Assembly: GCF_003337555.1 (NCBI RefSeq)
Contig: NZ_QPJK01000002.1
Span: forward strand, 682,001-746,000
DNA length: 64,000 nucleotides
Reading direction: 5' to 3'
From: Pseudorhodoferax soli
GTDB lineage: Bacteria; Pseudomonadota; Gammaproteobacteria; Burkholderiales; Burkholderiaceae_C
The translations under genes and the position numbers were made by a program. Position 1 is the first letter of the stretch. Every line of letters starts with the position of its first letter. Below, one piece after another: positions 37,517-47,271 of the stretch. Below the pieces are notes generated by a model. The model was not told where the DNA came from. It made no database searches and was given only the letters and a program-made list of their open reading frames with translations.

Positions 37517-37532
37517 TGGCACACCGCTTGCT
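37517..37532 (+). promoter_or_regulatory. Sigma-54-type -24/-12 promoter candidate for the peptide-type ABC operon
   Basis: TGGCAC-N5-TTGCT (37517-37532) matches the sigma-54 consensus TGGCACG-N4-TTGCA in both blocks and spacing. Transcription would begin near 37543, about 40 nt before the first gene at 37583, whose ribosome-binding site is AGGAGAT. No NtrC-like enhancer-binding gene lies in the window. Sigma-54 control would fit a nitrogen-scavenging role. Confidence 0.6.
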
Positions 37533-37582
37533 AAACACACCCATCCTTATCCGCCCACCACTGCCCCCCCAGGAGATCCCAC

Positions 37583-39247
37583 GTGAACCTTGCCTCCCCT
37601 TCTTTCGCGCTGAAGTCCGTGGCCGCCGGTGCCGCCCTGTGCGTGCTGGCGCTGGCCGGCAACGCCCAGGCGCAGGACAAGACGCTGCGCATCGCGATGA
37701 CCGCGGCCGACATCCCGCGCACGCTGGGCCAGCCCGACCAGGGCTTCGAGGGCAACCGCTTCACCGGCATCCCGATGTACGACGCGCTGACGCACTGGGA
37801 TTTGTCCAAGGCCGACGCGCCCAGCGTGTTGATCCCGGGCCTGGCCACCAGCTGGGCCGTGGACGCCAAGGACAAGACGAAGTGGACGTTCAAGCTGCGC
37901 CCCGGCGTGAAGTTCCATGACGGCTCGGCCTTCAACGCCGACGCCGTGGTCTGGAACGTGCGCAAGGTGCTCGACAAGGCCGCCCCGCATTTCGACGCCA
38001 GCCAGGTCGGCGTGACCGCCTCGCGCATGCCCACGCTGGTCTCGGCCCGCAAGATCGACGACCTGACGGTGGAACTGACCACCAGCGAGCCCGATTCCTT
38101 CCTGCCGCTGAACCTGACCAACCTGTTCATGGCCTCGCCGGCGCACTGGGACGCCAAGCTCAAGGCCGTGCCGGCCAGCGTGGCCGACGCCGCCGAGCGC
38201 GCCAAGCAGGCCTGGACGGCCTTCGCGTCCGACGCCTCGGGCACCGGCCCGTTCAAGATGACGCGCTTCGTGCCGCGCGAGCGGCTCGAGCTGGCCGCCA
38301 ACAAGACCTACTGGGATCCCAAGCGCACGCCCAAGATCGACAAGGTTGTGCTGCTGCCCATGCCCGAAGCCAATGCGCGCACCGCCGCGCTGCTGGGCAA
38401 CCAGGTCGACTGGATCGAGGCGCCCTCGCCCGACGCCATGCCGCAGATCACGCAACGCGGCTACAAGATCTATTCCAACGCCCAGCCGCACGTGTGGCCC
38501 TGGCAGCTGTCGTTCGCAGAAGGCTCGCCCTGGCTCGACAAGCGCGTGCGCCAGGCCGCCAACCTGTGCGTGGACCGCGGCGGCTTGAAGCAGTTCCTGG
38601 GCGGCATGATGGCCGAGCCCAAGGGCACGGTGCCCCCGGGCCACCCGTGGTGGGGCAACCCGAAGTTCGACATCAAGTACGACGTGAAGGCGGCCCAGGC
38701 GCTGATGACGCAGGCCGGCCACACGGCGGCCAAGCCGCTCAAGGTCAAGGTGCAGATCTCGGCCTCGGGCTCAGGCCAGATGCAGCCGCTGCCCATGAAC
38801 GAGTTCGTGCAGCAGTCCTTGAAGCAATGCTTCTTCGACGTGCAGTTCGACGTGATCGAGTGGAACACCCTGTTCACCAATTGGCGCCGTGGCGTGAAGG
38901 ACGCGACCGCCAACGGCAGCAATGCGATCAACGTGAGCTTCGCCGCGATGGACCCGTTCTTCGCCATGGTGCGCTTCTCGTCCACCAAGACCTTCCCGCC
39001 GGTCTCCAACAACTGGGGCTACTACGGCAATCCCGAGGTCGACAAGCTGATCGCCGACGCGCGCACCACCTTCGAGGACGCGGGCCGCGACGCCGCGCTG
39101 GCCAAGCTGCACGCCCATCTGGTCGATGACGCGGCCTTCATCTGGATCGCGCACGACGTGGGCCCGCGCGCCATGTCGGCCAAGGTCAAGAACGTGGTGC
39201 AGCCCAAGAGCTGGTTCATCGACATCGCCACGATGACGATGGACTGA
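37583..39247 (+). CDS. ABC transporter substrate-binding protein, family 5 (peptide/nickel type)
   Basis: A 554-aa periplasmic binding protein. A signal peptide (about 1-31, LAGNAQAQ) precedes the mature protein. Family 5 features include LRPGVKFHDGSAFNADAVVWNV and FVPRERLELAANKTYWD. It is the first gene after the sigma-54-like promoter and supplies substrate to the DppB/C/F/D-like components that follow. Specificity could be a dipeptide, oligopeptide, opine or amide-bearing compound. Confidence 0.93.
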   Translation: MNLASPSFALKSVAAGAALCVLALAGNAQAQDKTLRIAMTAADIPRTLGQPDQGFEGNRFTGIPMYDALTHWDLSKADAPSVLIPGLATSWAVDAKDKTKWTFKLRPGVKFHDGSAFNADAVVWNVRKVLDKAAPHFDASQVGVTASRMPTLVSARKIDDLTVELTTSEPDSFLPLNLTNLFMASPAHWDAKLKAVPASVADAAERAKQAWTAFASDASGTGPFKMTRFVPRERLELAANKTYWDPKRTPKIDKVVLLPMPEANARTAALLGNQVDWIEAPSPDAMPQITQRGYKIYSNAQPHVWPWQLSFAEGSPWLDKRVRQAANLCVDRGGLKQFLGGMMAEPKGTVPPGHPWWGNPKFDIKYDVKAAQALMTQAGHTAAKPLKVKVQISASGSGQMQPLPMNEFVQQSLKQCFFDVQFDVIEWNTLFTNWRRGVKDATANGSNAINVSFAAMDPFFAMVRFSSTKTFPPVSNNWGYYGNPEVDKLIADARTTFEDAGRDAALAKLHAHLVDDAAFIWIAHDVGPRAMSAKVKNVVQPKSWFIDIATMTMD

Positions 39248-39321
39248 GTCCGTCCTCCGCCGCGCTCCCGGCCCGCCAGGGCCGGGTGCCTCCTTCGCCA
39301 GCCTCAACGCCAGCCACGCCC

Positions 39322-40275
39322 ATGCTCGCCTACATCCTGCGTCGCATCGTCTACGCCATTCCCATCATGCTGGGCGTGGCCCTGGTGTGTTTCGCGCTGG
39401 TGCACCTCGCGCCCGGCGATCCGCTCGTCTCCATCCTGCCGCCCGACGCCTCGGCCGAACTGCAGGCCCAGCTGCGCGAGCTGTACGGCTTCAACCGCAG
39501 CCTGCCCGAGCAGTTCGCCAGCTGGGTCTGGCGTGCGCTGCAGGGCGACCTGGGCACCTCGATCGCCAGCAGCCGCCCGGTCGCGGGCGAGGTGATCAAG
39601 GCGGTCGGCAACACACTGCGGCTGGCGGTGGTGGCCACCGTGATCGGATTCGTCTTTGGCTGCCTGTTCGGCTTCGTGGCCGGCTACTTCCGCGGCTCGT
39701 GGGTCGACCGCGTGGCCTCGGTCATTTCGGTGCTGGGCGTGTCGGTGCCGCACTACTGGCTGGGCATGGTCATGGTGATCGTGTTCTCGTCCATCCTGGG
39801 CTGGCTGCCGGCCACGGGCGCAGGCCCCACCGGTTCGGGCGACTGGACCTGGAGCTGGGAGCAGCTGCAGTTCCTGATCCTGCCGGCCATCACCATGTCG
39901 GTGATCCCCATGGGCATCATCGCGCGCACCGTGCGCGCGCTGGTGGCCGACATCCTCGAGCAAGAGTTCGTGCTCGGCCTGCGCGCCAAGGGCCTCACGC
40001 ACTTCGGCGTGTTCTGCCACATCGTCAAGAACACGGCACCGACCGCACTCGCGGTCATGGGCCTGCAACTGGGCTACCTGCTCGGCGGCTCGATCCTGAT
40101 CGAGACCGTGTTCTCCTGGCCCGGCACCGGCTTCTTACTGAACTCGGCCATCTTCCAGCGCGACCTGCCGCTGCTGCAAGGCTCCATCCTGGTGCTAGCC
40201 ATGTTCTTCGTGGTGCTGAACCTGGTGGTGGACATCGTCCAGACCCTGCTCGATCCGCGGATCGCGCGCGCTTGA
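39322..40275 (+). CDS. ABC transporter permease, DppB-like
   Basis: A 317-aa inner-membrane permease with six predicted membrane helices. The opening [19 protein letters not shown] and [13 protein letters not shown] are DppB hallmarks. The cytoplasmic EAA loop, [20 protein letters not shown], contacts the ATPases. It lies 74 nt after the binding-protein gene and 14 nt before the DppC-like permease. Confidence 0.94.
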   Translation: MLAYILRRIVYAIPIMLGVALVCFALVHLAPGDPLVSILPPDASAELQAQLRELYGFNRSLPEQFASWVWRALQGDLGTSIASSRPVAGEVIKAVGNTLRLAVVATVIGFVFGCLFGFVAGYFRGSWVDRVASVISVLGVSVPHYWLGMVMVIVFSSILGWLPATGAGPTGSGDWTWSWEQLQFLILPAITMSVIPMGIIARTVRALVADILEQEFVLGLRAKGLTHFGVFCHIVKNTAPTALAVMGLQLGYLLGGSILIETVFSWPGTGFLLNSAIFQRDLPLLQGSILVLAMFFVVLNLVVDIVQTLLDPRIARA

Positions 40276-40289
40276 AGGAGAGCCAGACC

Positions 40290-41183
40290 ATGTCCGCCGT
40301 CCTCACCTCTCCTGCCGCCGTGGAGCCGCTGCCCGCGCAGCACTCGCGCGGCTACTGGTCTTCGGTCCTGCTGCGCCTGCGCAGCGACCCGGTCGCCATG
40401 GGCGCCGCCTGCGTGGTGCTGCTGCTGATCGCCATCGGCATCTTCGGCCCGTGGATCGCACCGGCCGACCCCTACCAAGCCTCGATGCTGAACCGCCTCA
40501 AGCCCATCGGCACCAGCGGCTACCCGCTCGGTAGCGACGAGTTGGGGCGCGACATGCTGTCGCGGCTGATCGTCGGCGCGCGGCTGTCGCTGTTCATCGG
40601 CATCACGCCGGTCCTGTTCGCGTTCGTCTTCGGCTCGGTCATCGGCATCGTGGCCGGTTATGCGGGCGGCGCCGTCAACAGCGTGATCATGCGCACCATC
40701 GACGTGTTCTACGCCTTCCCCTCGGTGCTGCTGGCGATCGCGCTGTCGGGTGCGCTGGGGGCCGGCATCCTGAACTCGCTGATCTCGCTGACCATCGTGT
40801 TCATCCCGCAGATCGCCCGCGTGGCCGAGGCCGTGACCACGCAGGTGCGCGGGCGCGACTACGTGGAGGCGGCCCGTGCCTCGGGCGCCAGCGCCTTCAC
40901 CATCGTGCGCGTGCATGTGCTGGGCAATGTGCTGGGGCCGATCTTCGTGTACGCCACCAGCCTGATCGCGGTGTCGATGATCCTGGCCTCGGGCCTGTCG
41001 TTCCTGGGCTTGGGCGTGAAGCCGCCGGAGCCGGAATGGGGCCTGATGCTCAACACCCTGCGCACTGCGATCTACGTGCAGCCCTGGATCGCCGCGCTGC
41101 CGGGCGTGATGATCTTCATCACCTCGATCTCGTTCAATCTGCTGTCCGACGGCCTGCGCGCCGCCATGGACAACAAGGGCTAA
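40290..41183 (+). CDS. ABC transporter permease, DppC-like
   Basis: A 297-aa permease with an N-terminal extension and six membrane segments. [26 protein letters not shown] is the DppC signature, and [21 protein letters not shown] is the EAA loop. It forms the heteromeric channel with the DppB-like protein. An AAGGAG ribosome-binding site sits 13 nt upstream of the ATG. Confidence 0.95.
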   Translation: MSAVLTSPAAVEPLPAQHSRGYWSSVLLRLRSDPVAMGAACVVLLLIAIGIFGPWIAPADPYQASMLNRLKPIGTSGYPLGSDELGRDMLSRLIVGARLSLFIGITPVLFAFVFGSVIGIVAGYAGGAVNSVIMRTIDVFYAFPSVLLAIALSGALGAGILNSLISLTIVFIPQIARVAEAVTTQVRGRDYVEAARASGASAFTIVRVHVLGNVLGPIFVYATSLIAVSMILASGLSFLGLGVKPPEPEWGLMLNTLRTAIYVQPWIAALPGVMIFITSISFNLLSDGLRAAMDNKG

Positions 41184-41187
41184 ACGC

Positions 41188-42330
41188 ATGACGACCGAAC
41201 TGCTGGCCGCCGCGGCCGAACTGGAACATGCGCAAGACATCGGCGGCCCGGCCCAGCCGCTGCTGACGATCCGAGGCCTGACCAAGCACTTTGCGCTCAA
41301 GGGCGGTGCGCTGCCGGGCGGGCCGCGCAAGGTGGTGCGCGCCGTCGACGGCGTGGACTTCGAAGTGCTCAAGGGCGAGACGCTGGGCGTGGTCGGCGAA
41401 TCCGGCTGCGGCAAGTCGACCACCGCGCGGCTGCTCATGCAGCTGATCGACCCGAGCGCGGGCGAGGTGGTGTTCGACGGCCGCACGGTGGGCAGCCGCG
41501 AGTTGCCGCTCAAGGAGTTCCGGCGCCAGGTGCAGATGGTGTTCCAGGACAGCTATGCCTCGCTGAACCCGCGGCTGACGATCGAGGACTCCATCGCCTT
41601 CGGGCCGCAGGTGCACGGCGTGCCGACGCGCGAATCCGTGGCGCGCGCGCGCGACCTGCTGGCCCGCGTGGGCCTGGAGCCGGGCCGCTTCGCCGAGCGC
41701 TATCCGCACGAACTGTCGGGCGGCCAGCGCCAGCGCGTGAACATCGCGCGCGCGCTGGCGCTGCAGCCGCGCATGGTGATCCTGGACGAAGCCGTCTCGG
41801 CACTCGACAAGTCGGTCGAAGCCCAGGTGCTGAACCTGCTGCTGGATCTGAAGGCCGAGTTCGGCCTGACCTATGTGTTCATCAGCCACGACCTCAACGT
41901 GGTGCGCTTCATCAGCGACCGCGTGATGGTGATGTACCTGGGCAAGGTGGCCGAGGTCGGCCCGTCGGACGTGCTGTTCGACGACCCGGCCCACCCCTAC
42001 ACGCGCGCACTGCTGTCGTCGATGCCGTCGATGGACCCGGACAACCGCACCATGGAAGTGCCGCTGGCCGGCGACCCGCCCAACCCGATCGACCCGCCGA
42101 GCGGCTGCCGCTTTCACCCGCGCTGCCCGCAGGCGGCAGCGGTGTGCTCCCGCACCGAACCGCAGCGTGTGCTTCATCAAGCCCCCACGCCCCCCGCTTC
42201 GCGAGGTTCCCTGCCCCCCGAGGGGACGCTCGCCGCCTTGGGGCGGCCCGGCGGCGGCGACTCTCCGCACTCGGTCGCCTGCCTGATCCACCAGGCCGGC
42301 AGCGGCCACCCACTCGCGAGCCTGGCATGA
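41188..42330 (+). CDS. ABC transporter ATP-binding protein, DppF/OppF-like, with a repeat-derived C-terminal insert
   Basis: A 380-aa ATPase of a peptide-type importer. Walker [10 protein letters not shown], signature LSGGQRQR, Walker [13 protein letters not shown] and switch His SHDLN are intact. The C-terminal oligo_HPY/Fe-S cluster cysteines are in [14 protein letters not shown] and then VACLIH. Between these, residues about 330-358 are encoded by a palindromic GC-rich repeat (42180-42262) that does not belong to the family, so the protein is longer than usual. The start is 4 nt after the DppC stop; the stop overlaps the next ATG. Confidence 0.93.
   Translation: MTTELLAAAAELEHAQDIGGPAQPLLTIRGLTKHFALKGGALPGGPRKVVRAVDGVDFEVLKGETLGVVGESGCGKSTTARLLMQLIDPSAGEVVFDGRTVGSRELPLKEFRRQVQMVFQDSYASLNPRLTIEDSIAFGPQVHGVPTRESVARARDLLARVGLEPGRFAERYPHELSGGQRQRVNIARALALQPRMVILDEAVSALDKSVEAQVLNLLLDLKAEFGLTYVFISHDLNVVRFISDRVMVMYLGKVAEVGPSDVLFDDPAHPYTRALLSSMPSMDPDNRTMEVPLAGDPPNPIDPPSGCRFHPRCPQAAAVCSRTEPQRVLHQAPTPPASRGSLPPEGTLAALGRPGGGDSPHSVACLIHQAGSGHPLASLA
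42180..42262. repeat. GC-rich palindromic repeat inside the ATPase gene (REP-like)
   Basis: An approximately 83-bp stretch of C-runs and dyads (CCCCCCGCTTCGCGAGG, then CCCCCCGAGGGGACG, then GCCTTGGGGCGGCCC). Such elements are normally intergenic in Comamonadaceae genomes, from general knowledge of these genomes and not from a search. Here it is translated in frame as [15 protein letters not shown]... within the ATP-binding gene, between the conserved cysteine segment and VACLIH. No second copy was found in this window. Confidence 0.6.
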
Positions 42331-43337
42331 ACACAGCAGCCGAACCCTTCGTGCGCCTGCGCAACCTCAACGTTACCTTCACCGGCGGGCGCAAGCCGGT
42401 GCAGGCCGTCAACGGCGTGAGCCTGGACCTGCGCCAGGGCGAGGTCGTCGCGCTGATCGGCGAATCCGGATCCGGCAAGAGCGTGACCATGCGCACGCTG
42501 CTGCGCCTGCACCCGCCGCGGCGCAGCCAGGTCACCGGCGAGGTGCGCGTGGCCGGCCGCGACGTGCTGGCCCTATCCGACCGCGAGCTGGCCGACTACC
42601 GCGGCAAGATGGTCTCGATGATCTTCCAGGAGCCGCTGCTGGCGCTGGACCCGGTCTACCCCGTCGGTGCGCAGATCGTCGAGTCGATCCGCCGGCACGA
42701 GAACGTGTCCAAGGCCGAGGCACATGCCCGCGCGCTGGCGCTGTTCGAGCGGGTGCGCATCCCGAGCCCCGAGCGCCGGCTGCAGGCCTACCCGCACGAG
42801 ATGTCGGGCGGCATGCGCCAGCGCGCCATGATCGCGCTGGCCCTGGCCTGCAAGCCGCAGGTGCTGCTGGCCGACGAACCCACCACCGCGCTGGACGCCA
42901 CCGTGCAGATCCAGATCCTGCTGCTGCTGCGCGAGCTGCAGCGCGACCTGGGCCTGTCGGTGCTGTTCGTCACGCACGACATCGGCGCGGCCGTCGAGGT
43001 GGCCGACCGCATCGCCGTGATGTATGCCGGCCGCATCGTCGAGGAAGGCACGGCGCGCGAGCTGATCCGCACGCCGCGCCACCCCTACACCGTGGCCCTG
43101 CTCAAGAGCCGCGCGCATGGCGCGCTGGCCAAGGGTGCGCGGCTGGAGACCATCGCCGGCGCGCCGCCCGACCTGGCCGCGCTGCCGCCGGGCTGTGCGT
43201 TCGCCGCGCGCTGCGGCCTGGCCGAATCGGCCTGCCTGCAGAGCCGCCCCGAACCCGTGACACTGGCGCCGGGCCACCTGGCCCGCTGCCTGCGCACCGA
43301 CGCCGTGGCCGCGCTTGCGCCCGTGGCGGTCGGCTGA
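42327..43337 (+). CDS. ABC transporter ATP-binding protein, DppD-like
   Basis: A 336-aa ATPase. Walker [10 protein letters not shown], signature MSGGMRQR, Walker [13 protein letters not shown] and switch THDIGA are intact. The C-terminal peptide-importer domain ([14 protein letters not shown], then ARCLR) carries the cysteines typical of DppD. The ATG overlaps the previous stop (ATGA). The order is unusual: DppF-like before DppD-like. Confidence 0.94.
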   Translation: MNTAAEPFVRLRNLNVTFTGGRKPVQAVNGVSLDLRQGEVVALIGESGSGKSVTMRTLLRLHPPRRSQVTGEVRVAGRDVLALSDRELADYRGKMVSMIFQEPLLALDPVYPVGAQIVESIRRHENVSKAEAHARALALFERVRIPSPERRLQAYPHEMSGGMRQRAMIALALACKPQVLLADEPTTALDATVQIQILLLLRELQRDLGLSVLFVTHDIGAAVEVADRIAVMYAGRIVEEGTARELIRTPRHPYTVALLKSRAHGALAKGARLETIAGAPPDLAALPPGCAFAARCGLAESACLQSRPEPVTLAPGHLARCLRTDAVAALAPVAVG

Positions 43338-43365
43338 CCTCAACAACCCAACGGAGACCGCAACG

Positions 43366-44541
43366 ATGCCCCTGCACGACCCCGCCCACGCCTTCGTCCC
43401 CTACCCCGACGTGCCCGTTTCCGCGGCCCACACCGGCCCCTTGAGCGGGCTCAGCTTCGCGGTCAAGGACCTGTACGACGTGGCCGGCTACCCGACCGGC
43501 GGCGGCAGCCCCATCGTGCTGGCGATGTCGGGCATCAAGACGCGCAACGCGCCCGTGGTGCAGCAGCTGCTGGACGCGGGCGCGCGCTTCGTCGGCAAGA
43601 CCGTGACCGACGAACTGGCGTTCTCGATGAACGGCAACAACGCGCATTTCGGCGCGCCCGTCAACGGCGCGGCGCCCGAGCGCATCACGGGTGGCTCGTC
43701 CTCGGGCTCGGCCTCGGCCGTCTCGTCCAGGCTGTGCGACTTCGCGCTGGGCAGCGACACCGGCGGCTCGGTGCGCGCGCCGGCGAACCATTGCAAGCTG
43801 TACGGCATCCGCCCCACGCACGGCCGCATCAGCCTGGAGGCGACGCTGGACCTCGCGCCCAGCCTGGACACCTGCGGCTGGTTCGCACGCGACGTGCAGA
43901 CCTTCGCACGCGTGGGCGCCGTGCTGCTGGGCGACGACCCGGCGCCGCTGCCGGCCAAGCTGCGGCTGCTGCGCCCGACCGACGTCTGGTCGCTGGTCGA
44001 AGCGCCCGTGGCCGACGCGCTGTCGGCCGCCGTGGCCCGCACCGAGCAGGCCTTCGGCCAGGCTGCCGACTGCCGCGTGGCGCTGGAATCGTGGGATGCG
44101 ATGTACTGGAACTTCCGCTACATCCAGGCGCGCGAGGCCTGGCTGACCGACGGCCCGCTGATCGAGCGCTTCGCGCCGCCGCTGGGCCCGGGCGTGGCTG
44201 AACGCTTTGCCTGGTCGCGCGAGGTGACGGATGCCCAGGTGCAGGCAGCGCGTGCGTTCCGCGAGCGGTTCACGGGTCTGCTGGCCACCTTGCTGGGCCA
44301 GGACGGCGTGCTGGTCATGCCCACCATGCCCGACATCGCACCGTTGCGCAGCGAGGGCGAAGCGGGCCTGGAGACCTACCGCAACCGCGCGATCCAGATG
44401 CTGTGCATCGCCGGGCTGTCGGGCTTTCCGCAGATCTCGCTGCCACTGGCGCAGCGCCAGGGCGCGCCGCTGGGGCTCTCGCTGCTGGGGCCGGCGGGGT
44501 CGGACCGCTCGCTGATCGCGCTGGCCGAGCGGCTGGGCTAA
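43366..44541 (+). CDS. Amidase signature family amidohydrolase
   Basis: A 391-aa AS-family amidase, shorter than the one at 31047. The triad is visible: Lys in FAVKDLYDVAGYPTGGGSP, the cis-Ser in TGGSSSGSASAV, and the nucleophile in LGSDTGGSVRAPA. It lies 28 nt after the DppD-like gene and is probably the last gene of the transporter operon. The imported compound is thus likely to carry an amide bond. Its stop overlaps the convergent LysR gene by 4 nt. Confidence 0.93.
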   Translation: MPLHDPAHAFVPYPDVPVSAAHTGPLSGLSFAVKDLYDVAGYPTGGGSPIVLAMSGIKTRNAPVVQQLLDAGARFVGKTVTDELAFSMNGNNAHFGAPVNGAAPERITGGSSSGSASAVSSRLCDFALGSDTGGSVRAPANHCKLYGIRPTHGRISLEATLDLAPSLDTCGWFARDVQTFARVGAVLLGDDPAPLPAKLRLLRPTDVWSLVEAPVADALSAAVARTEQAFGQAADCRVALESWDAMYWNFRYIQAREAWLTDGPLIERFAPPLGPGVAERFAWSREVTDAQVQAARAFRERFTGLLATLLGQDGVLVMPTMPDIAPLRSEGEAGLETYRNRAIQMLCIAGLSGFPQISLPLAQRQGAPLGLSLLGPAGSDRSLIALAERLG

Positions 44542-45449
44542 GGCTTCGGCACCGGGGTCTCTGCCACCAGAGCCTGCACGGTCTCCCGGAAGCGCCGCGC
44601 CGCGGGCTTTTCCCGTTCAGCGCGCCAGGCCAGCGCGAGGCCGATCTCTACGTCAGCGCCCGGCCCCTGCAGCGGCCGGAAGGTCAGGTGGCGCGTGGCG
44701 TGCCGTGCCGCGACCGAAGGCACCAGCGCCACGCCCATGCCGCTCTCGACCAGGCTGACCACGGTCTGCACCTGTACAGCTTCCTGCTGCACCCGTGGCA
44801 CGAAGCCGGCCTGCTGGCAGGCCAGCAGCGCCATGGCGTGCAGGCCCGGCACGGCCTCCGCGCCGAAGATCACGAAAGGTTCGTCGCGCAAGTCGGCCAA
44901 CGCCACGCGCCGGCGCCGCGCCAGCCGGTGCGTGACCGGCAGTGCCGCGACGAAGCGGTCGCGCTCGACCGGCATGATCTGCGCCGCGTGCGCGTGCACC
45001 AGCGGAAAGCGCAGCAGCGCAGCGTCCAGCACGCCCTGCTGCACATCCTCCAGCAGGCGGCGCGTGGTGGATTCGGCCAGCACCAGCTGCACCTCGGGAT
45101 AGCGCGCGCGGAACACCGGCATGACCTGCGGCATCAGCGCGTAGGTGGCCGAGCCGACGAAGCCGATGCGCAGGCTGCCGGCCTCGCCGCGGGCGGTGGC
45201 GGCCGCCACCCGGCCGAACTGCTCGGTGTGGAACAGCGCGCGCCGCGCGTCTTCGAGTGCCGCGGTTCCCGCTGCCGTCAGTGCGGTGCCGCGGCGCGTG
45301 CGCTCGAACAGCTGCACGCCGAGCTGCTCTTCCAGCTTGCGGATCGACGCCGACAGTGGCGGCTGCGACATGTGCAGCTGCTCGGCCGCGCGGTGAAAGT
45401 TCAGCGTTTCGGCCACGGCGACGACGTGGCGCAGTTGTCGGGAGTCCAT
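44538..45449 (-). CDS. LysR family transcriptional regulator (BenM/CatR-like)
   Basis: A 303-aa LysR-type regulator. The N-terminal HTH is HVVAVAETLNFHRAAEQLHMSQPPLSASIRKLEEQLGVQLFERTRRG, with the SQPPLS motif of the BenM/CatM group. The effector domain has GSLRIGFVGSATYALMP. It is divergent from the CoA-transferase operon and likely controls it. A TGATA-N9-TATCA dyad touches its start codon. Confidence 0.94.
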   Translation of the reverse strand: MDSRQLRHVVAVAETLNFHRAAEQLHMSQPPLSASIRKLEEQLGVQLFERTRRGTALTAAGTAALEDARRALFHTEQFGRVAAATARGEAGSLRIGFVGSATYALMPQVMPVFRARYPEVQLVLAESTTRRLLEDVQQGVLDAALLRFPLVHAHAAQIMPVERDRFVAALPVTHRLARRRRVALADLRDEPFVIFGAEAVPGLHAMALLACQQAGFVPRVQQEAVQVQTVVSLVESGMGVALVPSVAARHATRHLTFRPLQGPGADVEIGLALAWRAEREKPAARRFRETVQALVAETPVPKP

Positions 45450-45468
45450 TGATACGGGGGTGCTATCA
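45450..45468. promoter_or_regulatory. Dyad adjoining the LysR start (possible LysR-type site)
   Basis: TGATA at 45450-45454 and TATCA at 45464-45468 form a perfect 5-bp dyad with a 9-nt spacer. It abuts the start codon of the minus-strand LysR gene and lies 83 nt upstream of the CoA-transferase ATG. It would suit autorepression with divergent activation. Confidence 0.4.
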
Positions 45469-45550
45469 CAGGCGAAGAAAGAAATATTAGACGCGACGCA
45501 GCGCCCGCCGAACAATCCGCGCCCATTCCAATCTTGCGGAGACTAACCTG

Positions 45551-46762
45551 ATGGCGCCACTCAAGGGCCTGCGCGTGCTGGACCTGTCCAGCGTGATCTT
45601 CGGCCCGCTGGCCAGCCAGCTGCTGGCCGACTATGGCGCCGAGGTCGTGAAGATCGAGCCGCCCGAGGGCGATTCCACGCGCCACACCGGGCCTGCGCGC
45701 GAAGACGGCATGGCGGCGATGTTCCTGGGCGCCAACCGCAGCAAGCAGAGCGTGGTGCTGGACCTGAAGCAGCCGGCCGCGCAGCAGGCATTGCAGGCCC
45801 TGCTGGCCACGGCCGACGTGTTCATGCACAGCATGCGGCCACAGAAGCTGGCCGCGCTGGGCATCGACCCGAAGACATTGCGCGCGCGCTTTCCGCGCCT
45901 GGTCTACGCCAGCCTGCTCGGCTTTCTGCCCGGCCCCTACGCAGGCCGCCCGGCCTACGACGACGTGATCCAGGGCATGTCGGGCCTGGCCGACCTCATG
46001 GCGCGCCAGAGCGGCGAGGTGCGCTACCTGCCGACCATCGCGGCCGACAAGACCTGCGCCCATGTGGCGGCCCATGCCATCCTGGCCGCGCTGTGGCAGC
46101 GCGAGCGCACGGGCGAAGGTGCGTTGGTCGAGGTGCCGATGTTCGAGTCCATGGTGGGCTTCAACCTGGTCGAGCACTTCTACGGCCAGCATTTCGAGCC
46201 GGCGCTGTCGGCCCCTGGCTACCCGCGCGTGCTGGCGCCCTGGCGCCGGCCCTACCGCACGGCCGACGGGCACGTGGCCATGATGCCCTACACCGATCTG
46301 CACTGGCAGCGCTTCTTCGGCGAGGTCGGCGCGCCGGAGCACGCGGCCGATGCGCGCTTTCGCGGCATCGCCAACCGCACGCGGCACATCGCCGAACTGC
46401 TGGAGCTGGCCTCAAGCTTTGTCGTGCGCGAGAGCACCGCGCACTGGCTCGCCACCTGCGCGCGGCTCGAGATCCCGGCAGCGCCCATCGCGCGCCTGGA
46501 CGACTTGCAGGCAGACCCGCACCTGGCGGCCACGGGCTTCTTCGAGACCGTGCAGGACGGCGACCTCGGTGCGCTGCGCTTTCCGGGCACGCCCGTGCGC
46601 TTCGATGGCCAGCGCGTGCCGGTGGCCATGCCGCCGCGGCTGGGCCAGCACACGCGCGCGCAGCTGGCCGCAGCCGGCCTCACGCCGCCGCAGATCCAGG
46701 CCCTGCTCGACCAGGGCGCCGTCCGCAGTCCCTCACACCATCCGCCAGGAGACACCGCATGA
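45551..46762 (+). CDS. CaiB/BaiF-type class III CoA-transferase
   Basis: A 403-aa class III CoA-transferase. It begins LKGLRVLDLSSVIFGPLASQLLADYGAEVVKIEPPEGD, with the catalytic Asp expected near GRPAYDDVIQGMSGL. These transfer CoA between carboxylic acids without free intermediates. It is followed in an ATGA overlap by a MaoC-like hydratase and then a TctC binding protein. This suggests import, CoA activation and hydration of an unsaturated or branched dicarboxylic acid. The actual acid is not shown. Confidence 0.94.
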   Translation: MAPLKGLRVLDLSSVIFGPLASQLLADYGAEVVKIEPPEGDSTRHTGPAREDGMAAMFLGANRSKQSVVLDLKQPAAQQALQALLATADVFMHSMRPQKLAALGIDPKTLRARFPRLVYASLLGFLPGPYAGRPAYDDVIQGMSGLADLMARQSGEVRYLPTIAADKTCAHVAAHAILAALWQRERTGEGALVEVPMFESMVGFNLVEHFYGQHFEPALSAPGYPRVLAPWRRPYRTADGHVAMMPYTDLHWQRFFGEVGAPEHAADARFRGIANRTRHIAELLELASSFVVRESTAHWLATCARLEIPAAPIARLDDLQADPHLAATGFFETVQDGDLGALRFPGTPVRFDGQRVPVAMPPRLGQHTRAQLAAAGLTPPQIQALLDQGAVRSPSHHPPGDTA

Positions 46763-47241
46763 ACACCCCCGCACAAGCCATCGACCGCAGCCTGCCCCGT
46801 CTCGGCCAGGGCTACGTCTGGCAGGACCTCACTGTCGGCCAGTGCCTGCGCACCTTCGCGCGCACCGTGACCGAGACCGACCTCGTCAACTTCATCGGCG
46901 TGACCGGCATGCTGGAGGCCATCTTCATCGAGGACGGCTACGAGGGCGCGGCCATGGCCGGGCGGCCCGTGCCGGGCGCGCTGACCTATGCGCTGATCGA
47001 AGGCTTCATCCTGCAGACCATGATCCAGGGCACGGGCCTCGCGATGCTGGAGTTGCACCAGAAGATCCTCGCGCCCGTGCTGGTGGGCGACACCATCGAA
47101 GCCCAGATCGAAGTCACCGGCATCCGCCCCACGTCGAAGAGCGGCCGCGCCGTCGTCGATTCGCGCATCGACGTGTTCAACCAGCGCGGCGTGCTGGTCA
47201 TGACCTACACCGCCACGCGGCTGCTGGCCGGCAGGGCCTGA
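46759..47241 (+). CDS. MaoC-like dehydratase (hot-dog fold)
   Basis: A 160-aa single hot-dog domain protein of the MaoC family. Residues WQDLTVGQCLRTFARTVTETDLVNFIGVTG and PVPGALTYALIEGF are typical. The usual catalytic Asp/His pair is not plain: the expected [D..N..H] segment reads TDLVNFIGVTG. It is coupled to the CoA-transferase and likely acts on its enoyl-CoA or hydroxyacyl-CoA product. Confidence 0.88.
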   Translation: MNTPAQAIDRSLPRLGQGYVWQDLTVGQCLRTFARTVTETDLVNFIGVTGMLEAIFIEDGYEGAAMAGRPVPGALTYALIEGFILQTMIQGTGLAMLELHQKILAPVLVGDTIEAQIEVTGIRPTSKSGRAVVDSRIDVFNQRGVLVMTYTATRLLAGRA

Positions 47242-47271
47242 ACGATCCACACCACCATCGAAGGAGACACC

